Part shown: piece after piece, positions 48,401-61,499 of the stretch
Position numbering within the stretch: the first letter of the stretch is position 1
How the letters are laid out: each line of letters starts with the position of its first letter
Assembly: GCA_960531495.1 (NCBI GenBank)
Contig: OY482855.1
Coordinates: 62,001 to 126,000 of the forward strand
Reading direction: 5' to 3'
Length of the DNA: 64,000 nt
Source: Zeus faber
Lineage: Eukaryota > Chordata > Actinopteri > Zeiformes > Zeidae
Position numbers and translations under genes: made by a program
The notes under the pieces: model-generated
The model's database searches: none
Told to the model about the DNA's origin: nothing
Seen by the model: only the letters and a program-made list of their open reading frames with translations

Positions 48401-51400
48401 GATTAAACAATTGATAGAAAGATTGCAAGAAAGATTGAAAAAAGAAAGATTGAAAGAAACAATAAAAGAAAGATTGAAAGAAGGATGGAAAGAAAGATTG
48501 AAAGATTGAAGGACAGAATGAAAGAAAGATTGAAAGATTGAAAGATTGAAAGAAAGATTGAAAGAAAGATTTAAAGAAAGATTGAAAGACTGAAAGAAAG
48601 AATGAAAGAAAGAATTAAAGAAAGATTGAAGATTGAAAGATTGAAAGAAAGATTGAAAAAAACAAAGAAGGATTGAAAGATCGAAAGATTTAAAGAAAGA
48701 AAGATTTAAAGAAAGATTGAAAGACTAAAAGTAAGAATGAAAAAAAAGAATGAAAGAAAGATTGAAAAAAACAAAGATTGAAAGAAAGAAAGATTTATAG
48801 AAAGATTGAAAGAAAGATTGAAAAAAGAAAGAAAGGTTGAAAGAAAGAATGAAAAAAAGATTGAAAGATTAAACAATTGATAGAAAGATTGCAAGAAAGA
48901 TTGAAAAAAGAAAGAATAAAAGAAGGATTGAAAGAAGGATGGAAAGAAAGATTGAAAGATTGAAGGACAGAATGAAAGAAAGATTGAAAGATTGAAATAT
49001 TGAAAGAAGAATGGAAAGAAAGATTGAAAGATTGAAAGATTGAAAGAAAGATGGAAAGTTTGAAAGAAAGATTTAAAGAAATATTGAACGACTGAAAGAG
49101 AGAATAAAAGAAAGATTGAAAAAAAGGATGAAAGAAAGAAAGATTGTAAGATTGAAAGAAAGAATGAAAGAAAGATTGAAAGAAAGATTGAAAGAAAGCT
49201 GTAAAGAAAGATTGAAAGACTGAAGAAAAGAATGAAAGGAAGATTGAAAGAAAGATTGAAAGAAAGAAAGATTGAAGGTATTTAAGATTGAAAGAAATAT
49301 TGAAAGAAAGAGAGATTGAAAGTAAGAAAGCTTGAAAGAAAGATTGAAAGTAATATAGATTGAAAGAAAGAATGAAAGAAAAATTTAAAGATTGAAAGAT
49401 TGAAAGAAAGATTGAAAGAAAGATTTAAAGAGAGATTGAAAGATTGAAAGAAAGATTGAAAAAACAACGATTGAAAGAACGATTGAAAAAAACAAAGAAA
49501 GATTGAAAGATCGAAAGATTTAAAGAAAGAAAGATTTAAAGAAAGATTGAAAGACTAAAAGAAAGAATGAAAAAAAAGAATGAAAGAAAGATTGAAAAAA
49601 ACAAAGATTGAAAGAAAGAAAGATTTATAGAAAGATTGAAAGAAAGATTGAAAAAAGAAAGAAAGGTTGAAAGAAAGAATGAAAAAAAGATTGAAAGATT
49701 AAACAATTGAAAGAAAGATTGCAAGAAAGATTGAAAAAAGAAAGATTGCAAGAAAAAATAAAAGAAAGATTAAAAGAAGGATGGAAAGAAAGATTGAAAG
49801 ATTGAAGGACAGAATGAAATAAAGATTGAAAGACTGAAATATTGAAAGAAAGAATGAAAATAAGATTGACAGATTGAAAGAAGGATGGAAAGAAAGTTTG
49901 AAAGATTGAAGGACAGAATGAAATAAAGATTGAAAGACTGAAATATTGAAAGAAAGAATGAAAGAAAGATTAAAAGATTGAAAGAAGGATGGAAAGAAAG
50001 ATTGAAAGATTGATTTAAAGAACGATTGAAAGACTGAAAGTAAGAATGAAAAAAAAGAATGAAAGAAAGATTGAAAAAAACAAAGATTGAAAGAAAGAAA
50101 GATGTATAGAAAGATTGAAAGAAAGATTGAAAAAAGAAAGAAAGGTTGAAAGAAAGAATGAAAAAAAGATTGAAAGATTAAACAATTGATAGAAAGATTG
50201 CAAGAAAGATTGAAAAAAGAAAGATTGAAAGAAACAATAAAAGAAAGATTGAAAGAAGGATGGAAAGATTGAAAGATTGAAGGACAGAATGAAAGAAAGA
50301 TTGAAAGATTGAAATATTGAAAGAAGGATGGAAAGAAAGATTGAAAGATTGAAAGATTGAAAGAAAGATGGAAAGTTTGAAAGAAAGATTTAAAGAAAGA
50401 TTGAACGACTGAAAGAGAGAATAAAAGAAAGATTGAAAAAAAGGATGAAAGAAAGAAAGATTGTAAGATTGAAAGAAAGAATGAAAGAAAGATTGAAAGA
50501 AAGATTGAAAGAAAGCTGTAAAGAAAGATTGAAAGACTGAAGAAAAGAATGAAAGGAAGATTGAAAGAAAGATTGAAAGAAAGAAAGATTGAAAGTATTT
50601 AAGATTGAAAGAAATATTGAAAGAAAGATTGAAAGATTGAAAGAAAGAAAGATTGAAAGAAAGAATGAAATAAAGATTGTAAGAAAGAATGAAAAAATAA
50701 AAGAAAGATTAAAAGAAGGATGCAAAGAAAGATTGAAAGATTGAAAGATTAAAAGAAAGATGGAAAGTTTGAAAGAAAGATTGAAAGAAAGATTTAAAGA
50801 AAGAATGAAAGACTGAAAAAAAGAATGAAAGAAAGATTGAAAGAAATATTGAAAGAAAGATTGAAAGATTGAAAGAAAGAATGAAATAAAGATTGTAAGA
50901 AAGAATGAAAAAATAAAAGAAAGATTAAAAGAAGGATGGAAAGAAAGATTGAAAGATTGAAAGATTGAAAGAAAGATGGAAAGTTTGAAAGAAAGATTTA
51001 AAGAAAGATTGAACGACTGAAAGAGAGAATAAAAGAAAGATTGAAAAAAAGGATGAAAGAAAGAAAGATTGTAAGATTGAAAGAAAGAATGAAAGAAAGA
51101 TTGAAAGAAAGATTGAAAGAAAGCTGTAAAGAAAGATTGAAAGACTGAAGAAAAGAATGAAAGGAAGATTGAAAGAAAGATTGAAAGAAAGAAAGATTGA
51201 AGGTATTTAAGATTGAAAGAAATATTGAAAGAAAGATTGAAAGATAGAAAGAAAGAAAGATTGAAAGAAAGAATGAAAGAAAGATTGTAAGAAAGAATGA
51301 AAAAATAAAAGAAAGATTAAAAGAAGGATGGAAAGAAAGATTGAAAGATTGAAAGATTAAAAGAAAGATGGAAAGTTTGAAAGAAAGATTGAAAGAAAGA

Positions 51401-54400
51401 TTTAAAGAAAGAATGAAAGACTGAAAAAAAGAATGAAAGAAAGATTGAAAGTAAGAAAGATTGAAAGAAATATTGAAAGAAAGATTGAAAATTGAAAGAA
51501 AGAATGAAAGAAAGATTGAAAGAAAGCTTGAAAAAAGAAAGAAAGGTTGAAAGAAAGAATGAAAAAAAGATTGAAAGAATAAACAATTGATAGAAAGATT
51601 GCAAGAAAGATTGAAAAAAGAAAGATTGAAAGAAACAATAAAAGAAAGATTGAAAGAAGGATGGAAAGAAAGATTGAAAGATTGAAGGACAGAATGAAAG
51701 AAAGATTGAAAGATTGAAATATTGAAAGAAGGATGGAAAGAAAGATTGAAAGATTGAAAGATTGTAAGAAAGATGGAAAGTTTGAAAGAAAGATTTAAAG
51801 AAAGATTGAACGACTGAAAGAGAGAATAAAAGAAAGATTGAAAAAAAGGATGAAAGAAAGAAAGATTGTAAGATTGAAAGAAAGAATGAAAGAAAGATTG
51901 AAAGAAAGATTGAAAGAAAGCTGTAAAGAAAGATTGAAAGACTGAAGAAAAGAATGAAAGGAAGATTGAAAGAAAGATTGAAAGAAAGAAAGATTGAAGG
52001 TATTTAAGATTGAAAGAAATATTGAAAGAAAGATTGAAAGATAGAAAGAAAGAAAGACTGAAAGAAAGAATGAAAGAAAGATTGTAAGAAAGAATGAAAG
52101 AATGAAAGAAAGATTGAAAGACTAAAAGTAAGAATGAAAAAACAGAATGAAAGAAAGATTGAAAAAAACAAAGATTGAAAGAAAGAAAGATTTAAAGAAA
52201 GATTGAAAGAAAGATTGAAAAAAGAAAGAAAGATTGAAAGAAATATTGAAAGAAAGATTGAAAAAGAGAAAAATTGAAAGAAAGATTGAAAGAAAGCTGT
52301 AAAGAAAGATTGAAAAAAGAAAGAAAGATTGAAAGAAATATTGAAAGAAAGATTGAAAAAGAGAAAAATTGAAAGAAAGATTGAAAGAAAGCTGTAAAGA
52401 AAGATTGAAAGACTGAAGAAAAGAATGAAAGGAAGATTGAAAGAAAGATTGAAAGAAAGAAAGATTGAAAGTATTGAAGATTGAAAGAAATATTGAAAGA
52501 AAGATTGAAAGATTGAAAGAAAGAAAGATTGAAAGAAAGATTGAAAGAAGGATGGAAAGAAAGATTGAAAGATTGAAATACAGAATGAAAGAAAGATTGA
52601 AAGATTGAAATATTGAAAGAAAGAATGAAAGAAAGATTGAAAGACTAAAAGTAAGATTGAAAAAAAAGAATGAAAGAAAGATTGAAAAAAACAAAGATTG
52701 AAAGAAAGAAAGATGTATAGAAAGATTGAAAGAAAGATTGAAAAAAGAAAGGAAGATTGAAAGAAAGATTGAAATAATGATTGAAAGAAAGAATGAAAGA
52801 ATGAAAGAAAGATTGAAAGATTGAAAGAAATATTGAAAGAAAGATTGAAAGATTGAAAGAAAGAATGAATGAAAGATTGAAAGAAAGATTGAAAGTTTGA
52901 AAGAAAGATTGAAAGACTGAAGGAAAGAATGAGTGAAATATTGAAAGAAAGATTAAAAGATTGGAAGATTGAAAGAAAGATTGAAAGAAAGATTGAGAGA
53001 AAGATTTAAAGAAAGTTTGAAAGACTGAAAGAAATAATAAAAGAAAGATTGAAAGAAAGATTGAAAGAAAGAAAGTTTGAAAGTAAGAAAGATTGAAAGA
53101 AAGATTGAAAGATAGAATGAAACACTGAAAGAAAGAATGAAAGAAAGAATTAAAGAAAGAATGAAAGAAAGAATTAAAGAAAGATTGAAAGATTGAAAAA
53201 TTGAAAGAAAGATTGAAAGAAAGATTGAAAAAAGAAAGATTGAATGAACGATTGAAAAAAACAAAGAAAGATTGAAAGATCGAAAGATTTAAAGAATGAA
53301 AGATTTAAAGAACAATTGAAAGACTAAAAGTAAGAATGAAAAAAAAGAATGAAAGAAAGATTGAAAAAAGAAAGAAAGATTGAAAGCAACATTGAAAGAA
53401 AGATTGAAAAAGAGAAAGATTGAAAGAAAGAATAAAAGAAAGATTGAAAGAAGGATGGAAAGAAAGATTGAAAGATTTAAATACAGAATGAAAGAAAAAT
53501 TGAAAAATTGAAATATTGAAAGAAAGAATGAAGGAAAGATTGAAAGACTAAAAGTAAGAATGAAAAAAAAGAATGAAAGAAAGAGTGAAAAAAACAAAGA
53601 TTAAAGGAAGAAAGATATATAGAAAGATTGAAAGAAAGATTGAAAAAAGAAAGAAAGATTGAAAGAAAGATTGAAAGAATGATTGAAAGAAAGAATGATA
53701 GAATGAAAGAAAGATTGAAAGATTGAAAGAAATATTGAAAGAAAGATTAAAAGATTGAAATAAAGAATGAAAGAAAGAATGAAAGAAAGATTGAAAGAAA
53801 GATTGAAAGAAAGATTGAAAGTTTGAAAGATAGATTGAAAGACTGAAGGAAAGAATGAGTGAAAGATTGAAAGAAAGATTAAAAGAAAGATTGAAAGATT
53901 GAAAGATTGAAAGAAAGATTGAATGTTTGAAAGAAAGATTGAAAGAAAGATTTAAAGAAAACTTGAAAGATTGAAAGGTTGAAAGAAAGAGTGAAAGAAC
54001 TAAAGAAAGATTGAAAGAAAGAATGAAAGAAAGATTGAAAGATTGAAAGATTGAAAGATTGAAAGAAAGAATGAAAGAAAGAGTGAAAGATTGAAAGAAA
54101 GAATGAAAGAATGAAAGAAAGATTGAAAGAAATATTGAAAGAAAGAATGAAAGAAAGATTGAAAGATTAAACAATTGAAAGAAAGATTGCAAGAAAGATT
54201 GAAAAAAGAAAGATTGAAAGAAATAATGAAAGAAAGAAAGATTGAAAGTTAGAAAGATTGATAGAAAGATTGAAAGATTGAAAGAAAGAATGAAAGAAAG
54301 ATTGAAAGATTGAAAGATTGGAAGAAATATTGAAAGATTGAAAAATTGAAAGTAAGAAAGATTGAAAGAAATAATGAAAGAAAGATTGAAAGATTGAAAG

Positions 54401-54904
54401 AAAGAATGAAAGAAAGATTGAAAGATTGAAATATTGAAAGATAGAATGAAAGAAAGATTGAAAGATTGAAAGAAAGATTGAAAGAAAGATTGAAAGATTG
54501 AAAGATTGAAAGAAAGATTTAATGTTTGAAAGAAAGATTGAAAGAAAGATTTAAAGAAAGAAAGATTGAAAGAATGAATGAAAGAAAGATTGAAAGATTG
54601 GAAGAAATATTGAAAGATAGAAAAATTGAAAGAAAGAAAGATTGAAAAAAAGAATTAAAGAAAGATTGAAAGATTGAAAGAAAGAATGAAAGAAAGATTG
54701 AAAGATTGAAATATTGAAAGAAAGAATGAAAGAAAGATTGAAAGATTGAAAGATTGAAATAAAGATTGAAAGTTTGAAAGAAAGATTGAAAGAAAGATTT
54801 AAAGAAAGAAAGATTGAAAGAAATATTGAAAGAAAGATTGAAAGATTGAAAGAAAGAATGAAAGAAAGATTGAACGATTGAAATATTGAAATAAAGAATG
54901 AAAG

Positions 54905-55510
54905 AAAGATTGAACGATTGAAATATTGAAATAAAGAATGAAAGTTTGAAAGAAAGATTGAAAGAAAGTTTTAAAGAAAGAAAGATTGAAAGTAAAAAAG
55001 ATTGAAAGAAATATTGAAAGAATGATTGAAAGATTGAAAAAAAGAATAAAAGAAAGATTGAAAGAATGAAAGAAAGATTGAAATAAATAATGAAAGAAAG
55101 ATTGAAAGAAGGAATGAAAGAATGAAAGAAATATTGAAAGAAAGAACGATAGAAAGATTGAAAGAAAGAATTAAAAATTGAAAGAAAGATTGAAAGATTG
55201 AAAGAAAGATTGAAAAAATGAAAGATTGAAAGAAAGAATAAAAGAAAGATTGAAAGAACGATTGAAAGATTGAAAGAAAGAATGAAAGAATGATTAAAGG
55301 AAGGAATGAAAGAATGAAAGAAAGATTGAAAGATTTAAAGAAATATTGAAAGGAAGAAAGATTGAAAGTAAGAAAGATTGAAAGATTAAAAAAAAGAATA
55401 AAAGAAAGATTGAAAGATTGAAAAAAAGATTGAACGAAATAATGAAAGAAAGATTGAAAGAAATAATGGAAGAAGGAATGAAAGAATGAAAGAAAGATTG
55501 AAAGAAATAC
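54905..55510 (-). repeat. 1.31-kb-spaced higher-order block, copy 1
   Basis: A series beginning TGAACGATTGAAATATTG (54,911), then AAGTTTTAAAG, AAAAAAGATTG, AATAAATAATG, GAAGGAATG, GAACGAT and AAGGAAGGAATG, recurs at 56,217 (offset 1,306 bp) and, in part, at 61,085. Confidence 0.75.
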
Positions 55511-56214
55511 TGAAAGTAAGAAAGATTGAAAAAAAGAATGAAAGAAAGATTGAAAAAAGATTGAAAAAAAGAAAAATTGAAAGAAAGATTGAAAGAAATA
55601 TTGAAAGACTGAAGGAAAGAATGAAAGAAAGATGGAAAGAAAGATTGAATGAAAGAAAGATTGAAAGTAAGAAAGATTGAAAGAAATATTGAAAGAAAGA
55701 TTGAAAGATTGAAAGAAAGAATGAAAGAAAGATTGAAAGATTGAAAGATTGAAAGATTGAAAGAAAGAATGAAAGAAAGAGTGAAAGATTGAAAGAAAAA
55801 TTGAAAGAAAGATTGAAAGTTTGAAAGAAATATTGAAAGACTGAAAGAAAGATTGCAAAAAAGATTGAAAAAAGAAAGAAAGATTGAAAGATTCAATGAA
55901 AGAAAGATTGAAAGATTAAAAGAAAGAATGAACGATTGAAAGAAAGATTGAAAGAAAGAAAGATTGTAAGAAAGAATGAAACAAAGATTGAAATAAAGAA
56001 AGAAAGAAAGATTGAAAGAAAGATTGAAAGAAAGATTGAAAGACTGAAAGAAAGAATGAAAGAAAGATTGAAAGTTTGAAAGAAAGAATGAAAGAATTAA
56101 AGAAAGATTGAAAGAAATATTGAAAGAAAGAATGAAAGAAAGATTGAAAGATTAAACAATTGAAAGAAAGATTGAAAGATTGAAAGAAAGATTGAAAGAA
56201 AGAATGAAAGAAAG

Positions 56215-56880
56215 ATTGAACGATTGAAATATTGAAATAAAGAATGAAAGTTTGAAAGAAAGATTGAAAGAAAGTTTTAAAGAAAGAAAGATTGAAAGTA
56301 AAAAAGATTGAAAGAAATATTGAAAGAATGATTGAAAGATTGAAAAAAAGAATAAAAGAAAGATTGAAAGAATGAAAGAAAGATTGAAATAAATAATGAA
56401 AGAAAGATTGAAAGAAGGAATGAAAGAATGAAAGAAATATTGAAAGAAAGAACGATTGAAAGATTGAAAGAAAGAATTAAAGATTGAAAGAAAGATTGAA
56501 AGATTGAAAGAAAGATTGAAAAAATGAAAGATTGAAAGAAAGAATAAAAGAAAGATTGAAAAAATGAAAGATTGAAAGAAAGAATAAAAGAAAGATTGAA
56601 AGAACGATTGAAAGATTGAAAGAAAGAATCAAAGAAAGATTAAAGGAAGGAATGAAAGAATGAAAGAAAGATTGAAAGATTTAAAGAAATATTGAAAGGA
56701 AGAAAGATTGAAAGTAAGAAAGATTGAAAGATTAAAAAAAAGAATAAAAGATAGATTGAAAGATTGAAAAAAAGATTGAACGAAATAATGAAAGAAAGAT
56801 TGAAAGAAATAATGGAAGAAGGAATGAAAGAATGAAAGAAAGATTGAAAGAAATACTGAAAGTAAGAAAGATTGAAAAAA
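56215..56880 (-). repeat. 1.31-kb-spaced higher-order block, copy 2
   Basis: Second copy of 54,905-55,510 with the same landmark order. It contains an extra short local duplication around 56,520-56,590, where AAAATGAAAGATTG followed by AATAAAAG occurs twice. A third, related block begins at about 61,085. Confidence 0.75.
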
Positions 56881-59800
56881 AGAATGAAAGAAAGATTGAA
56901 AGAAAGATGGAAAAAAAGAAAGATTGAAAGAAATATTGAAAGAAAAATTTAAAGAAAGATTGAAAGACTAAAAGAAAGATTGAAAGAAAGAATGAAAGAA
57001 TGAAAGAAAGATTGAAAGAAAGATTAAAAGAAAGAAAGATTGAAAGTCATATAAATTGAAAGAAAGAATGAAAGAAAGATTGAAAGATTAAATGATTGAA
57101 AGAAAGATTGAAAGAAAGAATGAAAGAAATATTGAAAGAAAGAAAGATTGAAAGAAATAACAAAAGAAAGATTGAAAGAAAGAATGAAAGAAAGATTGAA
57201 AGATAGATGGAAAGAAAGATTGAAAGAAATAAAGATAGAAAAATTGAAAGTAAGAAAGAATGAAAGAAAGATTGAAAGATTGAAATATTGAAAGAAAGAA
57301 TGAAAGAAAGATTGAACGATTGAAAGAAAGAATGAAAGAAAGATTGAAAGAAAGATTGAAAGATTGAAAGATTGAAATAAAGATTGAAAGTTTGAAAGAA
57401 AGATTGAAAGAAAGACTGAAAGAAAGATTGAAAGATTGAAAGAAAGTTTTGAAAGAAAGATTGAAAGATTGAAATATTGAAAGAAAGAATGAAAGAAAGA
57501 TTGAAAGATTGAAAGAAAGATTGAAAGAAAGATTGAAAGAATAAAAGATTGAAATAATGATTGAAAGTTTGAAAGAAAGATTGAAAGAAAGATTTAAACA
57601 AAGAAAGATTGAAAGTAAGAAAGATTGAAAGAAATATTGAACGAAAGATTGAAAGAAAGGATGAAAGAAAGATTGAAAGAAAGATTGAAAAAAAGAAAGA
57701 TTGAAAGAAAGATTGAACGACTGAAGGAAAGAATGAAAGAAAGATTGAAAGAAAGATTGAAAGAATGAAATATTGAAGGAAAGATTGAAAGATTGAATGA
57801 TTGAAAGATTGAAAGAAAGAATGAAAGAAAGATTGAAAGAAAGAATAAAAGAAATATTGAAAGATTAAACAATTGAAAGAAAGATTGCAAGAAAGATTGA
57901 AAAAAGAAAGATTGAAAGAAAGAATAAAAGAAAGATTGAAAGAAAGATGGAAAGAAAGAAAGATTGAAAGAAATAACAAAAGAAAGATTGAAAGAAAGAA
58001 TGAAAGAAAGATTGAACGATTGGAAGAAATATTGAAAGAAAGAAAGATTGAAAGTAAGATAGATTGAAAGTAAGAATGAAAGAAAGATTGAAAGATTTAA
58101 AGAAAGAATGAAAGAAAGATTTAAAGATTGAAATATTGAAAGAACGAATGAAAGAAAGATTGAAAGATTGAAAGATTGAAATAAAGATTGAAAGTTTGAA
58201 AGAATGATTGAAAGAGAGATTTAAGAAAGATTTAAAGAAAGATTGAAAGACTGAAAGTAAGAATGAAAGGCAGATTGAAAGAAAGATTGAAAGTAAGAAA
58301 GATTGAAAGAAAGAATGAAAGAAAGATTGAAAGATTGCAAGAAAGAATGAAAGAAATATTGAAAGATTGAAATATTGAAAGAAAGAATGAAAGAAAGATT
58401 GAAAGTAAGAAAGAAAGATTGAAAGAAAGATTGAAAGAAAGATTGAAAGATTGAAATAAAGATTGAAAGTTTGAAAGAAAGATTGAAAGAAAGATTTAAA
58501 GAAAGAAAGAAAGATTGAAAGAAAGATTGAAAGAAAGATTGAAAGAAAGAATGAAACAAAGATTGAAATAAAGAATGAAAGAAAGATTGAAAGAAAGATT
58601 GAAAGAAAGAAAGATTGAAAGATTGAATGATTGAAAGAAAGACTGAAAGAAAGAATGACGGACAGAAAGATTGAAAGAAAGAATGAAAGAAAGATTGAAA
58701 AAAGATTGAAAGACTGAAAGAAAGAATGAAAGAAGCATTGAAAGATTAAACAATTGAAAGAAAGATTGAAAGAAAGATATAAAGAAAGATTGAAAGACTG
58801 AAAGAAAGAATGAATAAAAGAATTAAAGAAAGATTGAAAGATTGAAAGATTGAAAGAAAGATTGAAAGAAAGAAAGATTTATAGAAAGAATGAAAGAAAG
58901 ATTGAAAAAAGAAAGAAAGATTGAAAGAAATATTGAAAGATTGAAAGTAAGAATGAAAAAAAGAAAAATTGAAAGAAAGATTGAAAGAAATATTGAAAGA
59001 CTGAAGGAAAGAATGAAAGAAAGATGGAAAGAAAGATTGAATGAAAGAAAGATTGAAAGTAAGAAAGATTGAAAGAAATATTGAAAGAAAGAGTGAAAGA
59101 TTGAAAGAAAAATTGAAAGAAAGATTGAAAGTTTGAAAGAATTATTGAAAGACTGAAAGAAAGATTGCAAGAAAGATTGAAAAAAGAAAGAAAGATTGAA
59201 AGATTCAATGAAAGAAAGATTGAAAGATAAAAAGAAAGAATGAACGATTGAAAGAAAGATTGAAAGAAAGATTGAAAGAAAGAAAGATTGTAAGAAAGAA
59301 TGAAACAAGATTGAAATAAAGAAAGAAAGAAAGATTGAAAGAAAGATTGAAAGAAAGATTGAAAGACTGAAAGAAAGAATGAAAGAAAGATTGAAAGTTT
59401 GAAAGAAAGAATGAAAGAATTAAAGAAAGATTGAAAGAAATATTGAAAGAAAGAATGAAAGAAAGATTGAAAGATTAAACAATTGAAAGAAAGATTGCAA
59501 GAAAGATTGAAAAAAGAAAGATTGAAAGAAATAATGAAAGAAAGATTGAACGATTGGAAGAAATATTGAAAGATAGAAAAATTGAAAGTAAGAAAGATTG
59601 AAAGAAATAATGAAAGAAAGATTGAAAGATTGAAAGAAAGATTGAAAGAAAGATTGAAAGAAAGAAAGATTGAAAGAATAACAAAAGAACGATTGAAAGA
59701 AAGATTGAAAGAAAGAATGAAACAAAGATTGAAATAAAGAATGAAAGAAAGATTGAAAGAAAGATTGAAAGAAAGAAAGATTGAAAGATTGAATGATTGA

Positions 59801-61499
59801 AAGAAAGACTGAAAGAAAGAATGACGGACAGAAAGATTGAAAGAAAGAATGAAAGAAAGATTGAAAAAAGGTTGAAAGACTGAAAGAAAGACTGAAAGAT
59901 TGAAAGAAAGATTGAAAGAAAGATATAAAGAAAGATTGAAAGACTGAAAGAAAGAATGAATAAAATAATTAAAGAAAGATTGAAAGATTGAAAGATCGAA
60001 AGAAAGATTGAAAGAAAGAAAGATTTATAGAAAGAATGAAAGAAAGATTGAAAAAAGAAAGAAAGATTGAAAGAAATATTGAAAGATTGAAAGTAAGAAT
60101 GAAAGAAAGATTGAAAAAAGATTGAAAAAAAGAAAAATTGAAAGAAAGATTGAAAGAAATATTGAAAGACTGAAGGAAAGAATGAAAGAAAGATGGAAAG
60201 AAAGATTGAATGAAAGAAAGATTGAAAGTAAGAAAGATTGAAAGAAATATTGAAAGAAAGATTGAAAGATTGAAAGAAAGAATGAAAGAAAGATTGAAAG
60301 ATTGAAAGATTGAAAGATTGAAAGAAAGAATGAAAGAAAGATTGAAAGATTGAAAGAAAGAATGAAAGAAAGATTGAAAGATTGAAATATTGAAAGATAG
60401 AATGAAAGAAAGATTGAAAGATTGAAAGAAAGATTGAAAGAAAGATTGAAAGAAAGAAAGATTGAAAGAATAACAAAAGAAAGATTGAAAGATTGGAAGA
60501 AATATTGAAAGATAGAAAAATTGAAAGAAAGAAAGATTGAAAAAAAGAATTAAAGAAAGATTGAAAGATTGAAAGAAAGAATGAAAGAAAGATTGAAAGA
60601 TTGAAATATTGAAAGAAAGAATGAAAGAAAGATTGAAAGATTGAAAGATTGAAATAAAGATTGAAAGTTTGAAAGAAAGATTGAAAGAAAGATTTAAAGA
60701 AAGAAAGATTGAAAGAAATATTGAAAGAAAGATTGAAAGATTGAAAGAAAGATTGAAAGAAAGAAAGATTGAAAGAATAACAAAAGAAAGATTTAAAGAT
60801 TGGAAGAAATATTGAAAGATAGAAAAATTGAAAGAAAGAAAGATTGAAAAAAAGAATTAAAGAAAGATTAAAAGATTGAAAGAAAGAATGAAAGAAAGAT
60901 TGAAAGATTGAAATATTGAAAGAAAGAATGAAAGAAAGATTGAAAGATTGAAAGATTGAAATAAAGATTGAAAGTTTGAAAGAAAGATTGAAAGAAAGAT
61001 TTAAAGAAAGAAAGATTGAAAGAAATATTGAAAGAAAGATTGAAAGATTGAAAGAAAGATTGAAAGAAAGAATGAAAGAAAGATTGAACGATTGAAATAT
61101 TGAAATAAAGAATGAAAGTTTGAAAGAAAGATTGAAAGAAAGTTTTAAAGAAAGAAAGATTGAAAGTGAAAAAGATTGAAAGAAATATTGAAAGAATGAT
61201 TGAAAGATTGAAAAAAAGAATAAAAGAAAGATTGAAAGAATGAAAGAAAGATTGAAATAAATAATGAAAGAAAGATTGAAAGAAGGAATGAAAGAATGAA
61301 AGAAATATTGAAAGAAAGAACGATTGAAAGATTGAAAGAAAGAATGAAAGATTGAAAGAAAGATTGAAAGATTGAAAGAAAGATTGAAAAATTGAAAGAT
61401 TGAAAGAAAGAATAAAAGAAAGATTGAAAAAATGAAAGATTGAAAGAAAGAATAAAAGAAAGATTGAAAGAACGATTGAAAGATTGAAAGAAAGAATGA

